A stretch of 64,000 nt of DNA, taken from Aquimonas sp. GTDB taxonomy: Bacteria; Pseudomonadota; Gammaproteobacteria; Xanthomonadales; Xanthomonadaceae. Position 1 is the first letter of the stretch. The number at the start of each line of letters is the position of its first letter. The translations under genes were made by a program, and so were the position numbers. The DNA lies in the NCBI GenBank assembly GCA_022241605.1, contig JAKOMQ010000009.1:1-64000 (forward strand). Direction: 5' to 3'. The notes beneath the pieces are model-generated. The model was not told the origin of the DNA and ran no database searches. It worked only from the letters and a program-made list of their open reading frames with translations. Shown here piece after piece: positions 25,020 through 32,933 of the stretch.

Positions 25020-26177
25020 ATGAGCCGACTCCGCTTGCTCCAGACCGCGCCGCTGGCGCTGGCCCTGTCTTCCTTGTTGCTCGCCCCCGCCCTGCAGGCG
25101 CAGACGCCAATCCTTGCCGATCAGCCTGCCAGCGGCCGGCTCGACGCAGGATCGCCGCGCGCCGACGATGGCACCCCGTATCAGCTCTATGAATACACCG
25201 GACGCCCCGGCGAGCGCCTGCGCATCCGCATGGAGTCGAACGACTTCGACAGCTATCTCGCGGTAGGCAGCGTGGCCGCGCCCGGCTGCTCGGACGACTG
25301 CAGCGTGGATGACGACAGCGGTGGCGGCCTGAATGCCGCGCTGGCGTACAGCGTGCCGGCGTCCGGCAAAGTGCAGATCCGCGCCAACAGCATCAACTCC
25401 GCCGCCGTTGGCGACTACACCTTGAGCGTCACCGTGGCGCCGCCGCCGGCGCCCGCACGTCCGCAGGCGCTGCGGCTCGATACGGATGTCGAAGGCCGGC
25501 TCGGCGACAGTTCCGCGCGCGATACGGAGGATCGACCGCATGACCTCTGGACCGTCTCGGGGCGTCGCGGCCAGAGCGTTCAGGTACGACTGGACTCCGA
25601 CGACTTCGACGCGTTTGTCGAATACGGCCGGATCGAGCGCAATCAGTTCGTCAGCCAGGCCAGCGATGATGACAGCGGCCCTGGGCTCAATGCCCGCCTG
25701 ATGGTCACGCTGGACGCCAGCGGACGCGGCGTGGTGAAGGTGACCAGCCCCAGCGGCAGCGCCGCCGGCAGCTACCGGCTTCGCGTGGGCGATCCGCTGC
25801 CGCAGCGCGAGATCGTGGCCCAGACCGTGCCAGTTGGGGAGTCCGTGCGCGGCCAGCTGGACGAAAACGACCCCTTCGATGACGAAGAGGCCCGCTTCGA
25901 CGTGTTCCGTATCGAGGGCCGGCCGGGTCAACGCGTGGTGGCGCGCCTGCAGAGCGAGAGCTTCGACCCCACCCTGAAGTGGGGTCTGTTCGAAGGCGAA
26001 ACGTTCCTTCAAGAGGCCTTTGATGATGACAGCGGCGGCGGCACCACCGCCCAGCTCAGCCTGACCCTGGACGAGGACGGCGTCGGCCGACTGCTCGCGG
26101 TGGGGCTGATGGGCGGCCAGGGCGGATACACCCTGTCCGTGGTGGCGGCACCTCGCCCCGCGCAAGCTGAGCGCTGA
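25020..26177 (+). CDS. Secreted protein with three PPC-type beta-sandwich repeats
   Basis: A 385-residue exported protein. Residues 1-28 are a signal peptide ending LQAQ. The mature part consists of three pre-peptidase C-terminal (PPC)-like domains of about 110 residues, near 30-140, 150-260 and 265-378. Each follows the order G-x-L/G-R-L, then Y/W-x-x-x-G-R-x-G-x-x-[LV]-x-[IV]-R, then F-D. Each contains an acidic loop: VDDDSGGGLNA (97-101), SDDDSGPGLNA (216-220) and FDDDSGGGTTA (335-339), a likely Ca2+ site repeated three times. PPC domains normally ride on secreted proteases; here no catalytic domain is present. A single-domain relative lies at 58970-59410. The ATG at 25020 is preferred over upstream frames. 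Confidence 0.82.
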   Translation: MSRLRLLQTAPLALALSSLLLAPALQAQTPILADQPASGRLDAGSPRADDGTPYQLYEYTGRPGERLRIRMESNDFDSYLAVGSVAAPGCSDDCSVDDDSGGGLNAALAYSVPASGKVQIRANSINSAAVGDYTLSVTVAPPPAPARPQALRLDTDVEGRLGDSSARDTEDRPHDLWTVSGRRGQSVQVRLDSDDFDAFVEYGRIERNQFVSQASDDDSGPGLNARLMVTLDASGRGVVKVTSPSGSAAGSYRLRVGDPLPQREIVAQTVPVGESVRGQLDENDPFDDEEARFDVFRIEGRPGQRVVARLQSESFDPTLKWGLFEGETFLQEAFDDDSGGGTTAQLSLTLDEDGVGRLLAVGLMGGQGGYTLSVVAAPRPAQAER

Positions 26178-26357
26178 GATCCTGTGAGAACCATCCGCCT
26201 ACTGCGGCCGCTGCTGGACGCTCGCGGAGGCAGCGCGCTGCGCTAATTCCGCGGTCATTTGACCCGCCAACCCCCCCTGAATTCGCGCAGCGCGCCCTGC
26301 CACGAACGCCCAGCGACGCGCTCGCTACGGCGTCTGGTTCTTTCACACGCTCTGAGC
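26176..26357. repeat. Dispersed palindrome family, long form
   Basis: About 182 bases starting GAGATCCTGTGAGAACCATC and ending TTTCACACGCTCTGAGC, directly after the PPC-protein gene. The insert absent from the short form (GCGCTGCGCTAATTCCGCGG ... CTGAATTCGCGCAGCGCG) has its own inverted symmetry, so the whole unit can fold as one long interrupted hairpin. Confidence 0.88.
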
Positions 26358-26363
26358 ACTTTC

Positions 26364-26393
26364 GTACGGCCCCGCAACCGTGCGGGGCCGTAC
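26364..26393. terminator. Perfect GC-rich hairpin
   Basis: GTACGGCCCCGCA and TGCGGGGCCGTAC form a perfect 13-base stem around ACCG. There is no T-run on either side. It follows the long palindrome by six bases. Confidence 0.5.
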
Positions 26394-26431
26394 AGGCTTG
26401 CATCCGGATCCAATGTTTAAGAGCATTTGCG

Positions 26432-26463
26432 CCGCCCGATGGTTTTCCATCGGGCGGTTCTGT
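26432..26463 (+). terminator. Hairpin with short T-rich tail before the M48 peptidase gene
   Basis: CCGCCCGATGG and CCATCGGGCGG make a perfect 11-base stem around TTTT, followed by TTCTGTTTT. It lies 56 bases before the peptidase ATG, so it could end the upstream transcript or act as a leader structure of the peptidase mRNA. Confidence 0.6.
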
Positions 26464-26518
26464 TTTGCAGCATTCATTCCACACTGCGCGGGCATAGCGC
26501 CCGCATGGAGCACAGACG

Positions 26519-27265
26519 ATGGACCGCAGACACTTCCTGTTTGCCGCGGGCGCTTTTGGCGTCGCCGGCTTCGCCCAGGCCAGCGAAAGCCGCCTTGGCA
26601 ACATGCTCGGCGCCGCTCGCAAGGGCGCAGCCGCCGCCAGCCTCAGCGATGAAGACGTGCGCGCCTACGGTGCGCAGATGGTCACCTACGCCGACGCCCA
26701 GCACCGCGTCGCACCGGCAGGCAACAGCTACGCGCAGCGACTGGCCACGATTACCCGCGGGCTGGAAGAGGACAACGGCCTACGCATGAACTACAAGGTC
26801 TATCTCGACCCGCAGATCAACGCGATGGTCACCCCGGACGGCAGCGTGCGTGTCTACAGTGGCCTTCTGGATGCCTTCACCGATGACGAGATCCGCTTCG
26901 TCATGGGGCATGAGATCGGCCATGTCGCCCACAACCACACCCGCAAGCGCCTGCAGACCGCGCTGGCGGCCAGCGCCGCCCGCGACGCCGCTGCATCCTC
27001 CGGCAGCGGCCGCGTGGCACAGCTCGCCGACAGCCAGCTCGGCGGCCTGCTGGAGCGCGTAGTCGCCGCCCAGCACTCACAGGGCAACGAGCGCGAGGCC
27101 GACGACTACGGCATGCAGTTCATGGCCCGCCGCAACTACGACCGCAAGGCTGCGGTCAGTGCGCTCGACAAGATGGCCGCGATGGGCGGCGGCGGCGTGT
27201 CCTGGCTCAGCACCCACCCGGACCCGAAGCGCCGCGCCGACCGCATGCGCAAGCAGGTTGGCTGA
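26519..27265 (+). CDS. M48-family zinc metallopeptidase, exported
   Basis: A 248-residue peptidase related to the periplasmic LoiP/HtpX group. It begins with a short basic segment and hydrophobic stretch (MDRRHFLFAAGAFGVAGFAQ) that looks like a signal or lipoprotein-less leader and contains R-R. Zinc ligands are H131 and H135 of HEIGH with catalytic E132, and E193 in NEREADDYG. The family blocks VYLDPQINAMVTPDGSVRVY before the HExxH and a THPDPKRRADRM end are all present. Such enzymes remove misfolded or damaged envelope proteins. The gene converges on prpF, with a perfect 28-base palindrome between them serving both as terminator. Confidence 0.9.
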   Translation: MDRRHFLFAAGAFGVAGFAQASESRLGNMLGAARKGAAAASLSDEDVRAYGAQMVTYADAQHRVAPAGNSYAQRLATITRGLEEDNGLRMNYKVYLDPQINAMVTPDGSVRVYSGLLDAFTDDEIRFVMGHEIGHVAHNHTRKRLQTALAASAARDAAASSGSGRVAQLADSQLGGLLERVVAAQHSQGNEREADDYGMQFMARRNYDRKAAVSALDKMAAMGGGGVSWLSTHPDPKRRADRMRKQVG

Positions 27266-27290
27266 AGCCTTCGGCCCGGCTGAGGAAGAC

Positions 27291-27318
27291 GAAAGGCCCG
27301 GACATGTCCGGGCCTTTC
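27291..27318. terminator. Bidirectional terminator between the peptidase gene and prpF
   Basis: GAAAGGCCCGGACA and TGTCCGGGCCTTTC form a perfect 28-base palindrome. With A-rich sequence before and T residues at both stem ends it suits termination of the converging transcripts. Confidence 0.8.
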
Positions 27319-27346
27319 ACATTGGAACAGCGGGTGAAACCAGGGC

Positions 27347-28540
27347 TCAGAAGCTGTCCGCAGGCACCCGCACGAAGCCTTCCATCAGGATCCGCGCGCT
27401 ACGGCTCATGATCGCCTTGGTGACGCGCCACTCGCCGTTCTCGCAGCGCGCCTCGGCACCCACGCGCAGGGTGCCGGAAGGGTGCCCGAAGCGCACCACG
27501 CTGCGCTCGCCGCCACCGGCCGCGAGGTTGACCAGGGTGCCGGGGATCGCCGCCGCCGTGCCGATCGCCACCGCGGCCGTGCCCATCATCGCGTGATGCA
27601 GCTTGCCCATCGACAGCGCGCGCACGCGCAGGTCGATCTCTTCGGCACGCACGGTTTTGCCGCTGGAACTCACGTAGTCCGCCGCGGTCGCCACGAAGGC
27701 GACCTTGGGCGTGTGCTGCCGCTTGGCGGCCTCTTCAGGCGTCTTGATCAAGCCCATGCGCAGCGCACCAGCGGTGCGGATCGCCTCGAAGCGCGCCAGC
27801 ACGGCCGCGTCACCATTGATGTCCCCCTGCAGCTCGCTGCCGCTGAAGCCGATCTCGGCGGCGTTGACAAACACGGTCGGGATGCCGGCGGTGATCATCG
27901 TCGCCTGCAGGGGGCCGATGCCGGGCACGTCCAGCGTGTCGACGAGATTCCCGGTGGGGAACAGCGCGCCGCCGCCTTCGCCTTCGCCTTCGTCCGCGGG
28001 ATCGATGAACTCGAGAACAATCTCCGCCGCTGGGAAGGTCACGCCGTCGAGCTCGAAGTCACCGGTCTCCTGGACTTCGCCGTTCGTGATCGGCACGTGC
28101 GCCAGAATCGTCTTGCCGATATTGGCCTGCCAGATCCGCACCACGCAGACACCGTCCTTCGGCAGGCGGTTGTTGTCGACATAGCAGGCTTGAACTGCAA
28201 AAGCGCCGGCGGCGGTCGAAAGGTTGCCGCAGTTGCCCGACCAGTCGACGAAATCGGTGTCGATCGAGACCTGGCCGTAGAGGTAGTCGACATCGTGATC
28301 GGGCTTGGCGCTCTTCGACAGGATGACGCACTTGCTGGTAGACGAAGTCGCCCCGCCCATGCCATCGGTGTGCTTGGCGTACGCGTCAGGGCTACCGATC
28401 ACGCGCTGGAACAGGCGGTCACGGGCGCGGCCGGGCACCTGCGCGGATTCCGGCAGGTCTTCGAGGCGGAAGAACACGCCTTTGGAGGTGCCACCGCGGT
28501 AGTAGGTGGCTGGGATACGGAGCTGGGGGGGGTTGGGCAT
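27347..28540 (-). CDS. prpF: 2-methylaconitate cis-trans isomerase
   Basis: A 397-residue PrpF. It isomerises the trans/cis forms of 2-methylaconitate so that AcnD, rather than PrpD, can serve the 2-methylcitrate cycle for propionate use. Diagnostic blocks are IPATYYRGGTSKGVFFRLED at the N-terminus, HTDGMGGATSSTSKCVILS, DWSGNCGNLSTAAGAFAV with the conserved cysteine, and GKLHHAMMGTAAVAIGTAAA near the end. It is the last gene of the prp cluster on this strand and starts only a few bases after the stop of the DUF559 gene, whose GAGGACTAG end provides its ribosome site. Confidence 0.96.
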   Translation of the reverse strand: MPNPPQLRIPATYYRGGTSKGVFFRLEDLPESAQVPGRARDRLFQRVIGSPDAYAKHTDGMGGATSSTSKCVILSKSAKPDHDVDYLYGQVSIDTDFVDWSGNCGNLSTAAGAFAVQACYVDNNRLPKDGVCVVRIWQANIGKTILAHVPITNGEVQETGDFELDGVTFPAAEIVLEFIDPADEGEGEGGGALFPTGNLVDTLDVPGIGPLQATMITAGIPTVFVNAAEIGFSGSELQGDINGDAAVLARFEAIRTAGALRMGLIKTPEEAAKRQHTPKVAFVATAADYVSSSGKTVRAEEIDLRVRALSMGKLHHAMMGTAAVAIGTAAAIPGTLVNLAAGGGERSVVRFGHPSGTLRVGAEARCENGEWRVTKAIMSRSARILMEGFVRVPADSF

Positions 28541-28543
28541 TAC

Positions 28544-28942
28544 CTAGTCCTCGAAACGTGGGGGCTTTTCTCCCCTCCCCCCTGGAGGGGGAGGGGTCGG
28601 GGGAGAGGGGGAAGAGACTTGCAGCACACTCAAAATCTGCTCCAGAACCGCCTCAGGTTCCCGCAGGATCTGATCGTTCCAGAATCGGATCACCCGGTAG
28701 CCGCGAGCAGCAAGCCAGCTATCGCGCTCCCGATCAGATTCGGATTCGGCATGCTGACCTCCATCTGCCTCGACAACTAATTTGGCACCCAGATGCACGA
28801 AGTCGACGATGTACGGACCGATAGGATGCTGGCGTCGAAACTTCTGGCCGCAAAGCCGGTACGCCCTAAGCCTGCGCCAGAGCATGTGCTCAGCATCCGT
28901 CATGTTCCTGCGCAAGCGCTTGGCGAAGTCGCGAGATTCCAT
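28544..28942 (-). CDS. DUF559 protein (endonuclease-like fold) embedded in CTCTCCCC repeats
   Basis: A 132-residue member of the DUF559 family, small proteins related to very-short-patch-repair and restriction-like endonucleases. Blocks seen: RNMTDAEHMLWRRLRAYRLC, KFRRQHPIGPYIVDFVHLGA, KLVVEADGGQHAESESDRER and GYRVIRFWNDQILREPEAVL. The V-D-F...V-V-E-x-D-G-x-x-H pattern fits a PD-(D/E)xK-like active site. The ribosome site (GAGAGGGGG just before ATG) is part of the repeat at 28942-28984, and the last 25 residues (SPPTPPPPGGRGEKPPRF) are translated from the repeat at 28568-28612. The gene interrupts the prp cluster between acnD and prpF, which argues for insertion as a unit. Biological role unknown. 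Confidence 0.82.
   Translation of the reverse strand: MESRDFAKRLRRNMTDAEHMLWRRLRAYRLCGQKFRRQHPIGPYIVDFVHLGAKLVVEADGGQHAESESDRERDSWLAARGYRVIRFWNDQILREPEAVLEQILSVLQVSSPSPPTPPPPGGRGEKPPRFED
28568..28612. repeat. CTCTCCCC-type repeat, copy 1
   Basis: CTCCCCTCCCCCCTGGAGGG followed by GGAGGGGTCGGGGGAGAGGG. It is an inverted relative of copy 2 at 28942-28984 and forms the 3' end of the DUF559 gene. Confidence 0.8.
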
Positions 28943-28984
28943 CCCCCTCTCCCCAACCCCTCCCCCTCCAGGGGGGAGGGGCTT
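28942..28984. repeat. CTCTCCCC-type repeat, copy 2
   Basis: CCCCCTCTCCCCAACCCCTC followed by CCCCTCCAGGGGGGAGGGGC. Together with copy 1 it brackets the DUF559 gene in opposite orientation and gives it a purine-rich ribosome site. The following 330 bases up to the small ORF at 29321 hold only copy 3. Confidence 0.8.
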
Positions 28985-29148
28985 ATGTCCTGCGATTGCT
29001 AAGCGCGTGGCGAACGGTCATCTATCGCATGTCCGAGTTCCAGCAGCTGCTAGAAACGCGCATCTGATGCGACGGCAACGCTGCATCTCGGATTCAGCGC
29101 CTTGACCTCACGGTTGCCGATTCGGTCACCTCGCCCTCAGCTGTGCTC

Positions 29149-29191
29149 CCCTCTCCCCTAGTGGGAAGCGGAGGCAGGCCGGGGGAGAGGG
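29149..29191. repeat. CTCTCCCC-type repeat, copy 3 (diverged)
   Basis: CTCCCCTCTCCCCTAGTGGG ... GGCAGGCCGGGGGAGAGGGC. It has the same two-armed layout as the other copies but with a longer, diverged centre. Confidence 0.65.
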
Positions 29192-29320
29192 CGGAAGTGA
29201 CCGAACCATTCAATCGCACAAGCGCACTGGATTCCGCAGCATCCAGGAGTCAAAGCCGATGGCGTGAACCAAGCGGGCCCAACAATCGCGAAAGGATCGA
29301 TTGATGCGCTTGGGTGCACG

Positions 29321-29533
29321 TCAGGCGCCACCGGCACCCGCCTGGACCCACTCTACGTCGGAGGGCTTTAGCGAGAACCAACCGGAAAGCCAAAGGTAAC
29401 CGTCGGGCTGCACCTCCTCAATCACGTGAACGACCCCGATCTGTGACCGCAGGTTGTCAACGTCCTCCTGAGGCAGTTCGTTAACCAGCCAGTCTGGAAT
29501 CGCGAGCACTCGGACCTTGTCGCCGACTTTCAT
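29321..29533 (-). CDS. Small hypothetical protein behind acnD
   Basis: A 70-residue protein I do not recognise. It reads MKVGDKVRVLAIPDWLVNEL, then DVDNLRSQIGVVHVIEEVQP and DGYLWLSGWFSLKPSDVEWV, the look of an SH3-like beta barrel (K-V-G-D-x-V-x-V-L start, later G-Y-L-W-L strand). It starts 35 bases after the acnD stop and is likely in the same transcript. ATG 29533 and ATG 29539 are both possible; no strong ribosome site is visible. It is acidic and lacks a signal peptide, so it is probably cytosolic. Confidence 0.6.
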   Translation of the reverse strand: MKVGDKVRVLAIPDWLVNELPQEDVDNLRSQIGVVHVIEEVQPDGYLWLSGWFSLKPSDVEWVQAGAGGA

Positions 29534-29567
29534 GCGCATTGCCGCACCCGATTGGTAGCAGAGCCCC

Positions 29568-32174
29568 TCAGACCGCCCCCGCCAAAAAATCCTGCGCAAA
29601 CCGCTGCAGCACGCCACCCGCCTCGTAGATCGACAGCTCTTCCGCGGTGTCCAGGCGACAGCGCACCGGCACCTCCACGCGTTCGCCATTACGGCGATGA
29701 ACGATCAGGCTCAACGTCGCGCCTGGTGAGCGCTCGCCGACGACGTTATAGGTTTCGCTGCCGTCCAGGCCCAAGGTCAGCCGCGTGGTGCCGGCCATGA
29801 ACTCGCAGGGCAGTACGCCCATACCGATCAGGTTGGTGCGGTGAATCCGCTCGAAGCCCTCGGCGACGATGGCTTCGACACCGGCCAGACGCACGCCCTT
29901 GGCCGCCCAGTCGCGCGAGCTGCCCTGGCCGTAGTCGGCGCCGGCGATGATGATCAGCGGCTGGCTGCGCTCCAGGTAGGTCTCGATCGCTTCCCACATC
30001 CGCGTAACCTGCCCTTCCGGCTCGATACGCGCCAGCGAGCCGCGGCGGATCGTGCCGTCGGCGTCGCGCACCATTTCGTTCTGCAGGGTCGGGTTGGCGA
30101 AGGTGGCGCGCAGCGCGGTCAGGTGGTCGCCGCGGTGGGTGGCGTAGGAATTGAAGTCCTCTTCGGGCAGTCCCATCTTGGCGAGGTATTCGCCGGCCGC
30201 GCTGTCGAGCAGGATCGCGTTGGAGGGCGAGAGGTGGTCGGTGGTGATGTTGTCGCCGAGTACGGCCAGCGCTCGCAGGCCAGCCAAGGTGCGCGGCTTG
30301 GCCAGCGCGCCCTCCCAGTAGGGCGGACGGCGGATGTAGGTGCTCATCGGCCGCCAGTCGTACAGCGGGCTGACCTTCTCACCGGTCTCCAGCTTCAGCT
30401 TGAACATCGGCTCATACACCGCGCGGAACTGCTCGGGCTTGACCGCCTGCTTTACCACGGCATCGATCTCGGCATCGGTCGGCCACAGATCCTTGAGCAG
30501 GATCGGCGTGCCGTCCTCGCGATGGCCCAAGGCATCGCGCTCGATGTCGAAGCGGATGGTGCCGGCGATGGCATAGGCCACCACCAGCGGCGGCGAGGCC
30601 AGGAAGGCCTGCTTGGCGTAGGGGTGAATGCGGCCGTCGAAGTTGCGGTTGCCGCTGAGCACAGCGGTGGCGTACAGATCGCGCTCGATGATCTCCTGTT
30701 GGATGGCAGGATCCAGCGCGCCGCTCATGCCGTTGCAGGTGGTGCAGGCGAAGGCCACGATGCCGAAGCCGAGCTTCTCCAGCTCGGTCTTCAGGCCGGC
30801 CTCCTCCAGATACAGGGATACCGCCTTGGAGCCCGGCGCCAGTGAGCTCTTCACCCAGGGCTTGCGCGACAGGCCCAGCGCGTTCGCCTTCTTGGCCAGC
30901 AGGGCGGCGGCGATGACGTTGCGCGGGTTGGAGGTGTTGGTGCAGCTGGTGATGGCGGCAATGATCACCGCGCCATCGGGCATCAGGCCCTGCGCTTCCT
31001 GCGCGCGGGCGGCCTCAAGATTGCCGGCGATGCCGCGAGCGGCAAGCTCGCTGGTGGCGACACGCGCATGCGGGTTGGACGGCCCGGCCATATTGCGCAC
31101 CACGCTGGACAGATCGAAGTGCAGCGTGCGCTCGTAGGTGGCCGTGGCGAGGTCATCGGCCCACAGGCCGGCGGTGCGCGCGTAGTTCTCGACCAGGGCG
31201 ACCTGCTCGTCGCTGCGGCCGGTCAGGCGCAGGTAGTCCAGCGTCTGGACGTCGATGAAGAACATCGCGGCGGTGGCGCCATACTCCGGCGCCATGTTGG
31301 AGATGGTCGCGCGGTCGCCCAGGGTGAGCGCGGAGGCGCCCTCGCCGCGGAACTCCAGGTAGGACCCGACCACCTTGGACTTGCGCAGGAATTCGGTCAG
31401 CGCCAGCACGATGTCGGTGGCGGTGATGCCCGGCTGCGGGCGGCCCGAGAGTTCAACGCCGACGATCTCCGGCAGGCGCATCCACGAGGCCCGGCCCAGC
31501 ATCACGTTCTCGGCTTCAAGCCCGCCCACGCCGACCGCGATCACGCCCAGCGCATCCACATGCGGGGTGTGGCTGTCGGTGCCGACGCAGGTATCCGGGA
31601 AGGCAACCCCGTCCTGCACGTAGATCACCGGCGACATCTTCTCCAAGTTGATCTGATGCATGATTCCGTTACCCGGCGGAATCACATCGACGTTCTTGAA
31701 GGCGCGCTTGGTCCAGTCGATGAAGTGGAAGCGGTCCTCGTTGCGGCGATCCTCGATGGCGCGGTTGCGCTCGAAGGCATCCGGCACGTAGCCGCCGCAC
31801 TCCACCGCCAGCGAATGGTCAACGATGAGCTGCACCGGCACCACCGGATTCACCTGGGCCGGGTCACCACCCTGCTCGGCGATCGCATCGCGCAGGCCGG
31901 CGAGGTCGACCAGGGCGGTTTGACCGAGGATGTCGTGGCAGACCACGCGCGCCGGAAACCAGGGGAAATCTCGCTCGCGCTTGCGGTAGACCAGCTGCTC
32001 AAGGCATTCGCGCAGGATCGAGGGCTCGCAGCGACGCACGATGTTCTCGGCGTGCACGCGCGCGGTGTAGGGCAACGTCGCCCAGGTACCCAGCTGGATC
32101 GCATCGACCGCCTCACGGGCGTCGAACCAGTCGAGGGCGGTGCCGGGCAGCGGTTTGCGGTGGTTTGTGTTCAT
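29568..32174 (-). CDS. acnD: Fe/S-dependent 2-methylisocitrate dehydratase
   Basis: An 868-residue aconitase-family enzyme that dehydrates 2-methylcitrate in the propionate pathway and works with PrpF. Cluster-binding cysteines appear in AITSCTNTSNPRNV and in FACTTCNGMSGAL, the aconitase pattern C...CxxC. Other family blocks are CVGTDSHTPHVDALGVIAVG and the C-terminal swivel domain GADYGQGSSRDWAAKGVRLA. The context (prpC upstream, prpF downstream) and YNV-type ending of the swivel domain favour AcnD over housekeeping AcnA. The leader in front of its ATG is partly a GGGATT repeat (32176-32204) and has no obvious ribosome site. Confidence 0.95.
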   Translation of the reverse strand: MNTNHRKPLPGTALDWFDAREAVDAIQLGTWATLPYTARVHAENIVRRCEPSILRECLEQLVYRKRERDFPWFPARVVCHDILGQTALVDLAGLRDAIAEQGGDPAQVNPVVPVQLIVDHSLAVECGGYVPDAFERNRAIEDRRNEDRFHFIDWTKRAFKNVDVIPPGNGIMHQINLEKMSPVIYVQDGVAFPDTCVGTDSHTPHVDALGVIAVGVGGLEAENVMLGRASWMRLPEIVGVELSGRPQPGITATDIVLALTEFLRKSKVVGSYLEFRGEGASALTLGDRATISNMAPEYGATAAMFFIDVQTLDYLRLTGRSDEQVALVENYARTAGLWADDLATATYERTLHFDLSSVVRNMAGPSNPHARVATSELAARGIAGNLEAARAQEAQGLMPDGAVIIAAITSCTNTSNPRNVIAAALLAKKANALGLSRKPWVKSSLAPGSKAVSLYLEEAGLKTELEKLGFGIVAFACTTCNGMSGALDPAIQQEIIERDLYATAVLSGNRNFDGRIHPYAKQAFLASPPLVVAYAIAGTIRFDIERDALGHREDGTPILLKDLWPTDAEIDAVVKQAVKPEQFRAVYEPMFKLKLETGEKVSPLYDWRPMSTYIRRPPYWEGALAKPRTLAGLRALAVLGDNITTDHLSPSNAILLDSAAGEYLAKMGLPEEDFNSYATHRGDHLTALRATFANPTLQNEMVRDADGTIRRGSLARIEPEGQVTRMWEAIETYLERSQPLIIIAGADYGQGSSRDWAAKGVRLAGVEAIVAEGFERIHRTNLIGMGVLPCEFMAGTTRLTLGLDGSETYNVVGERSPGATLSLIVHRRNGERVEVPVRCRLDTAEELSIYEAGGVLQRFAQDFLAGAV

Positions 32175-32175
32175 T

Positions 32176-32204
32176 TGAGAGCCGGGATTGGGGATTGGGG
32201 ATTC
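32176..32204. repeat. GGGATT-type repeat next to acnD
   Basis: GAGCCGGGATTGGGGATTGG GGATTCG. It is the inverse of the copies at 32896-32933 and 56568-56588 (GAATCCC...CCCGGCTCT). The two copies at acnD and prpC thus bracket the GNAT gene in opposite orientation. Confidence 0.65.
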
Positions 32205-32245
32205 GTTCGGAGCGGGAGCGTGTCGCGCGGCGAGGGAAGTCTGGT

Positions 32246-32743
32246 CTATCGGGGCAACAGCTTCTTGAAACCGATATGGCTGTCGACATAGCCCAGGCCA
32301 CGATAGAAGCGATGCGCATCGACGCGACTCGCGTCAGAGGTCAGCTGCAGCAGCGCGCAGCCACGCTCACGCGCTCGCTCCTCGCAGGCCCGCATCAGCT
32401 GCGCGCCGAGGCCGTGGCCACGCACATCGGAGGCGATGCGCACGGTTTCGACGTTGCAGCGCCAAGCGCCAACGCGACCCAAGCCGGGGATGAAGCTGAG
32501 CTGGGCCATGCCGAGGATGCGGCCACCCAGCTCGGCCACGATGAGCTGTTGATTGGGGTCGGCACTGATCGCCTCAAAGGCCCTGAGGTAGCTGGGGTTG
32601 GCAGCGTCAAACTCGCGGTTCTTGCCGAGGGCGTCGTCTGCGATCAGGGCGAGCAGTACGCCGAGATCGCCAGCGTGTGCAGGCCTGAAGATTGGGCGCA
32701 AGGCTGCGGGTTCACGCGCGTCTGCAACAAAGGTGGGACTCAT
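32246..32743 (-). CDS. GNAT-family N-acetyltransferase inside the prp cluster
   Basis: A 165-residue acetyltransferase. The acetyl-CoA binding motif is NVETVRIASDVRGHGLGAQL followed by MRACEERARERGCALLQLTS, with the R-G-x-G-x-[GA] pyrophosphate loop as RGHGLGA, and the end RVDAHRFYRGLGYVDSHIGF. The start at 32743 is preferred because GGAG lies upstream and the longer open frame is made of repeat sequence. It lies between prpC and acnD, where such genes are seen in related genomes as well; one idea is acylation control of a CoA-linked enzyme, but substrate is unknown. Confidence 0.85.
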   Translation of the reverse strand: MSPTFVADAREPAALRPIFRPAHAGDLGVLLALIADDALGKNREFDAANPSYLRAFEAISADPNQQLIVAELGGRILGMAQLSFIPGLGRVGAWRCNVETVRIASDVRGHGLGAQLMRACEERARERGCALLQLTSDASRVDAHRFYRGLGYVDSHIGFKKLLPR

Positions 32744-32799
32744 CGGAACACTCCGAGCAGGAATGCCGCGGATTGGAGAAGGTGGCCGCTTCGACCGGA

Positions 32800-32838
32800 C
32801 CCTCTCCCCAACCCCTCTCCCACCGGGAGAGGGGCTTG
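32800..32838. repeat. CTCTCCCC-type repeat, copy 4
   Basis: CCCTCTCCCCAACCCCTCTC CCACCGGGAGAGGGGCTTG. Two-armed inverted unit like copies 1-3, situated upstream of the GNAT gene. Confidence 0.8.
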
Positions 32839-32895
32839 AATGCACAGGACGATGGGACTGGCCGAAGGGTGGTGACGAAGCGGATCGCTTCAAAC

Positions 32896-32933
32896 GAATC
32901 CCGAATCCCGAATCCCAAATCCCGGCTCTTGAT
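32896..32933. repeat. GGGATT-type repeat next to prpC
   Basis: Tandem 7-base units: GAATCCCGAATCCCGAATCC CAAATCCCGGCTCTTGAT. It overlaps the prpC stop region. A single-unit relative (GATTCCCCATTCCCGGCTCT) is found at 56568-56588 behind the fasciclin gene. Confidence 0.65.

Noticed and set aside
28568-29191. Regularly spaced CTCTCCCC repeats as a possible CRISPR array
   Set aside because: Units are inverted, unequal in length and spacing (about 330 and 165 bases), one spacer is a gene, and no cas gene is near.
32744-32893. N-terminal extension of the GNAT gene to 32893
   Set aside because: The extension is translated from the CTCTCCCC repeat (SSPSPGGRGVGERV) and has no ribosome site, whereas 32743 does.
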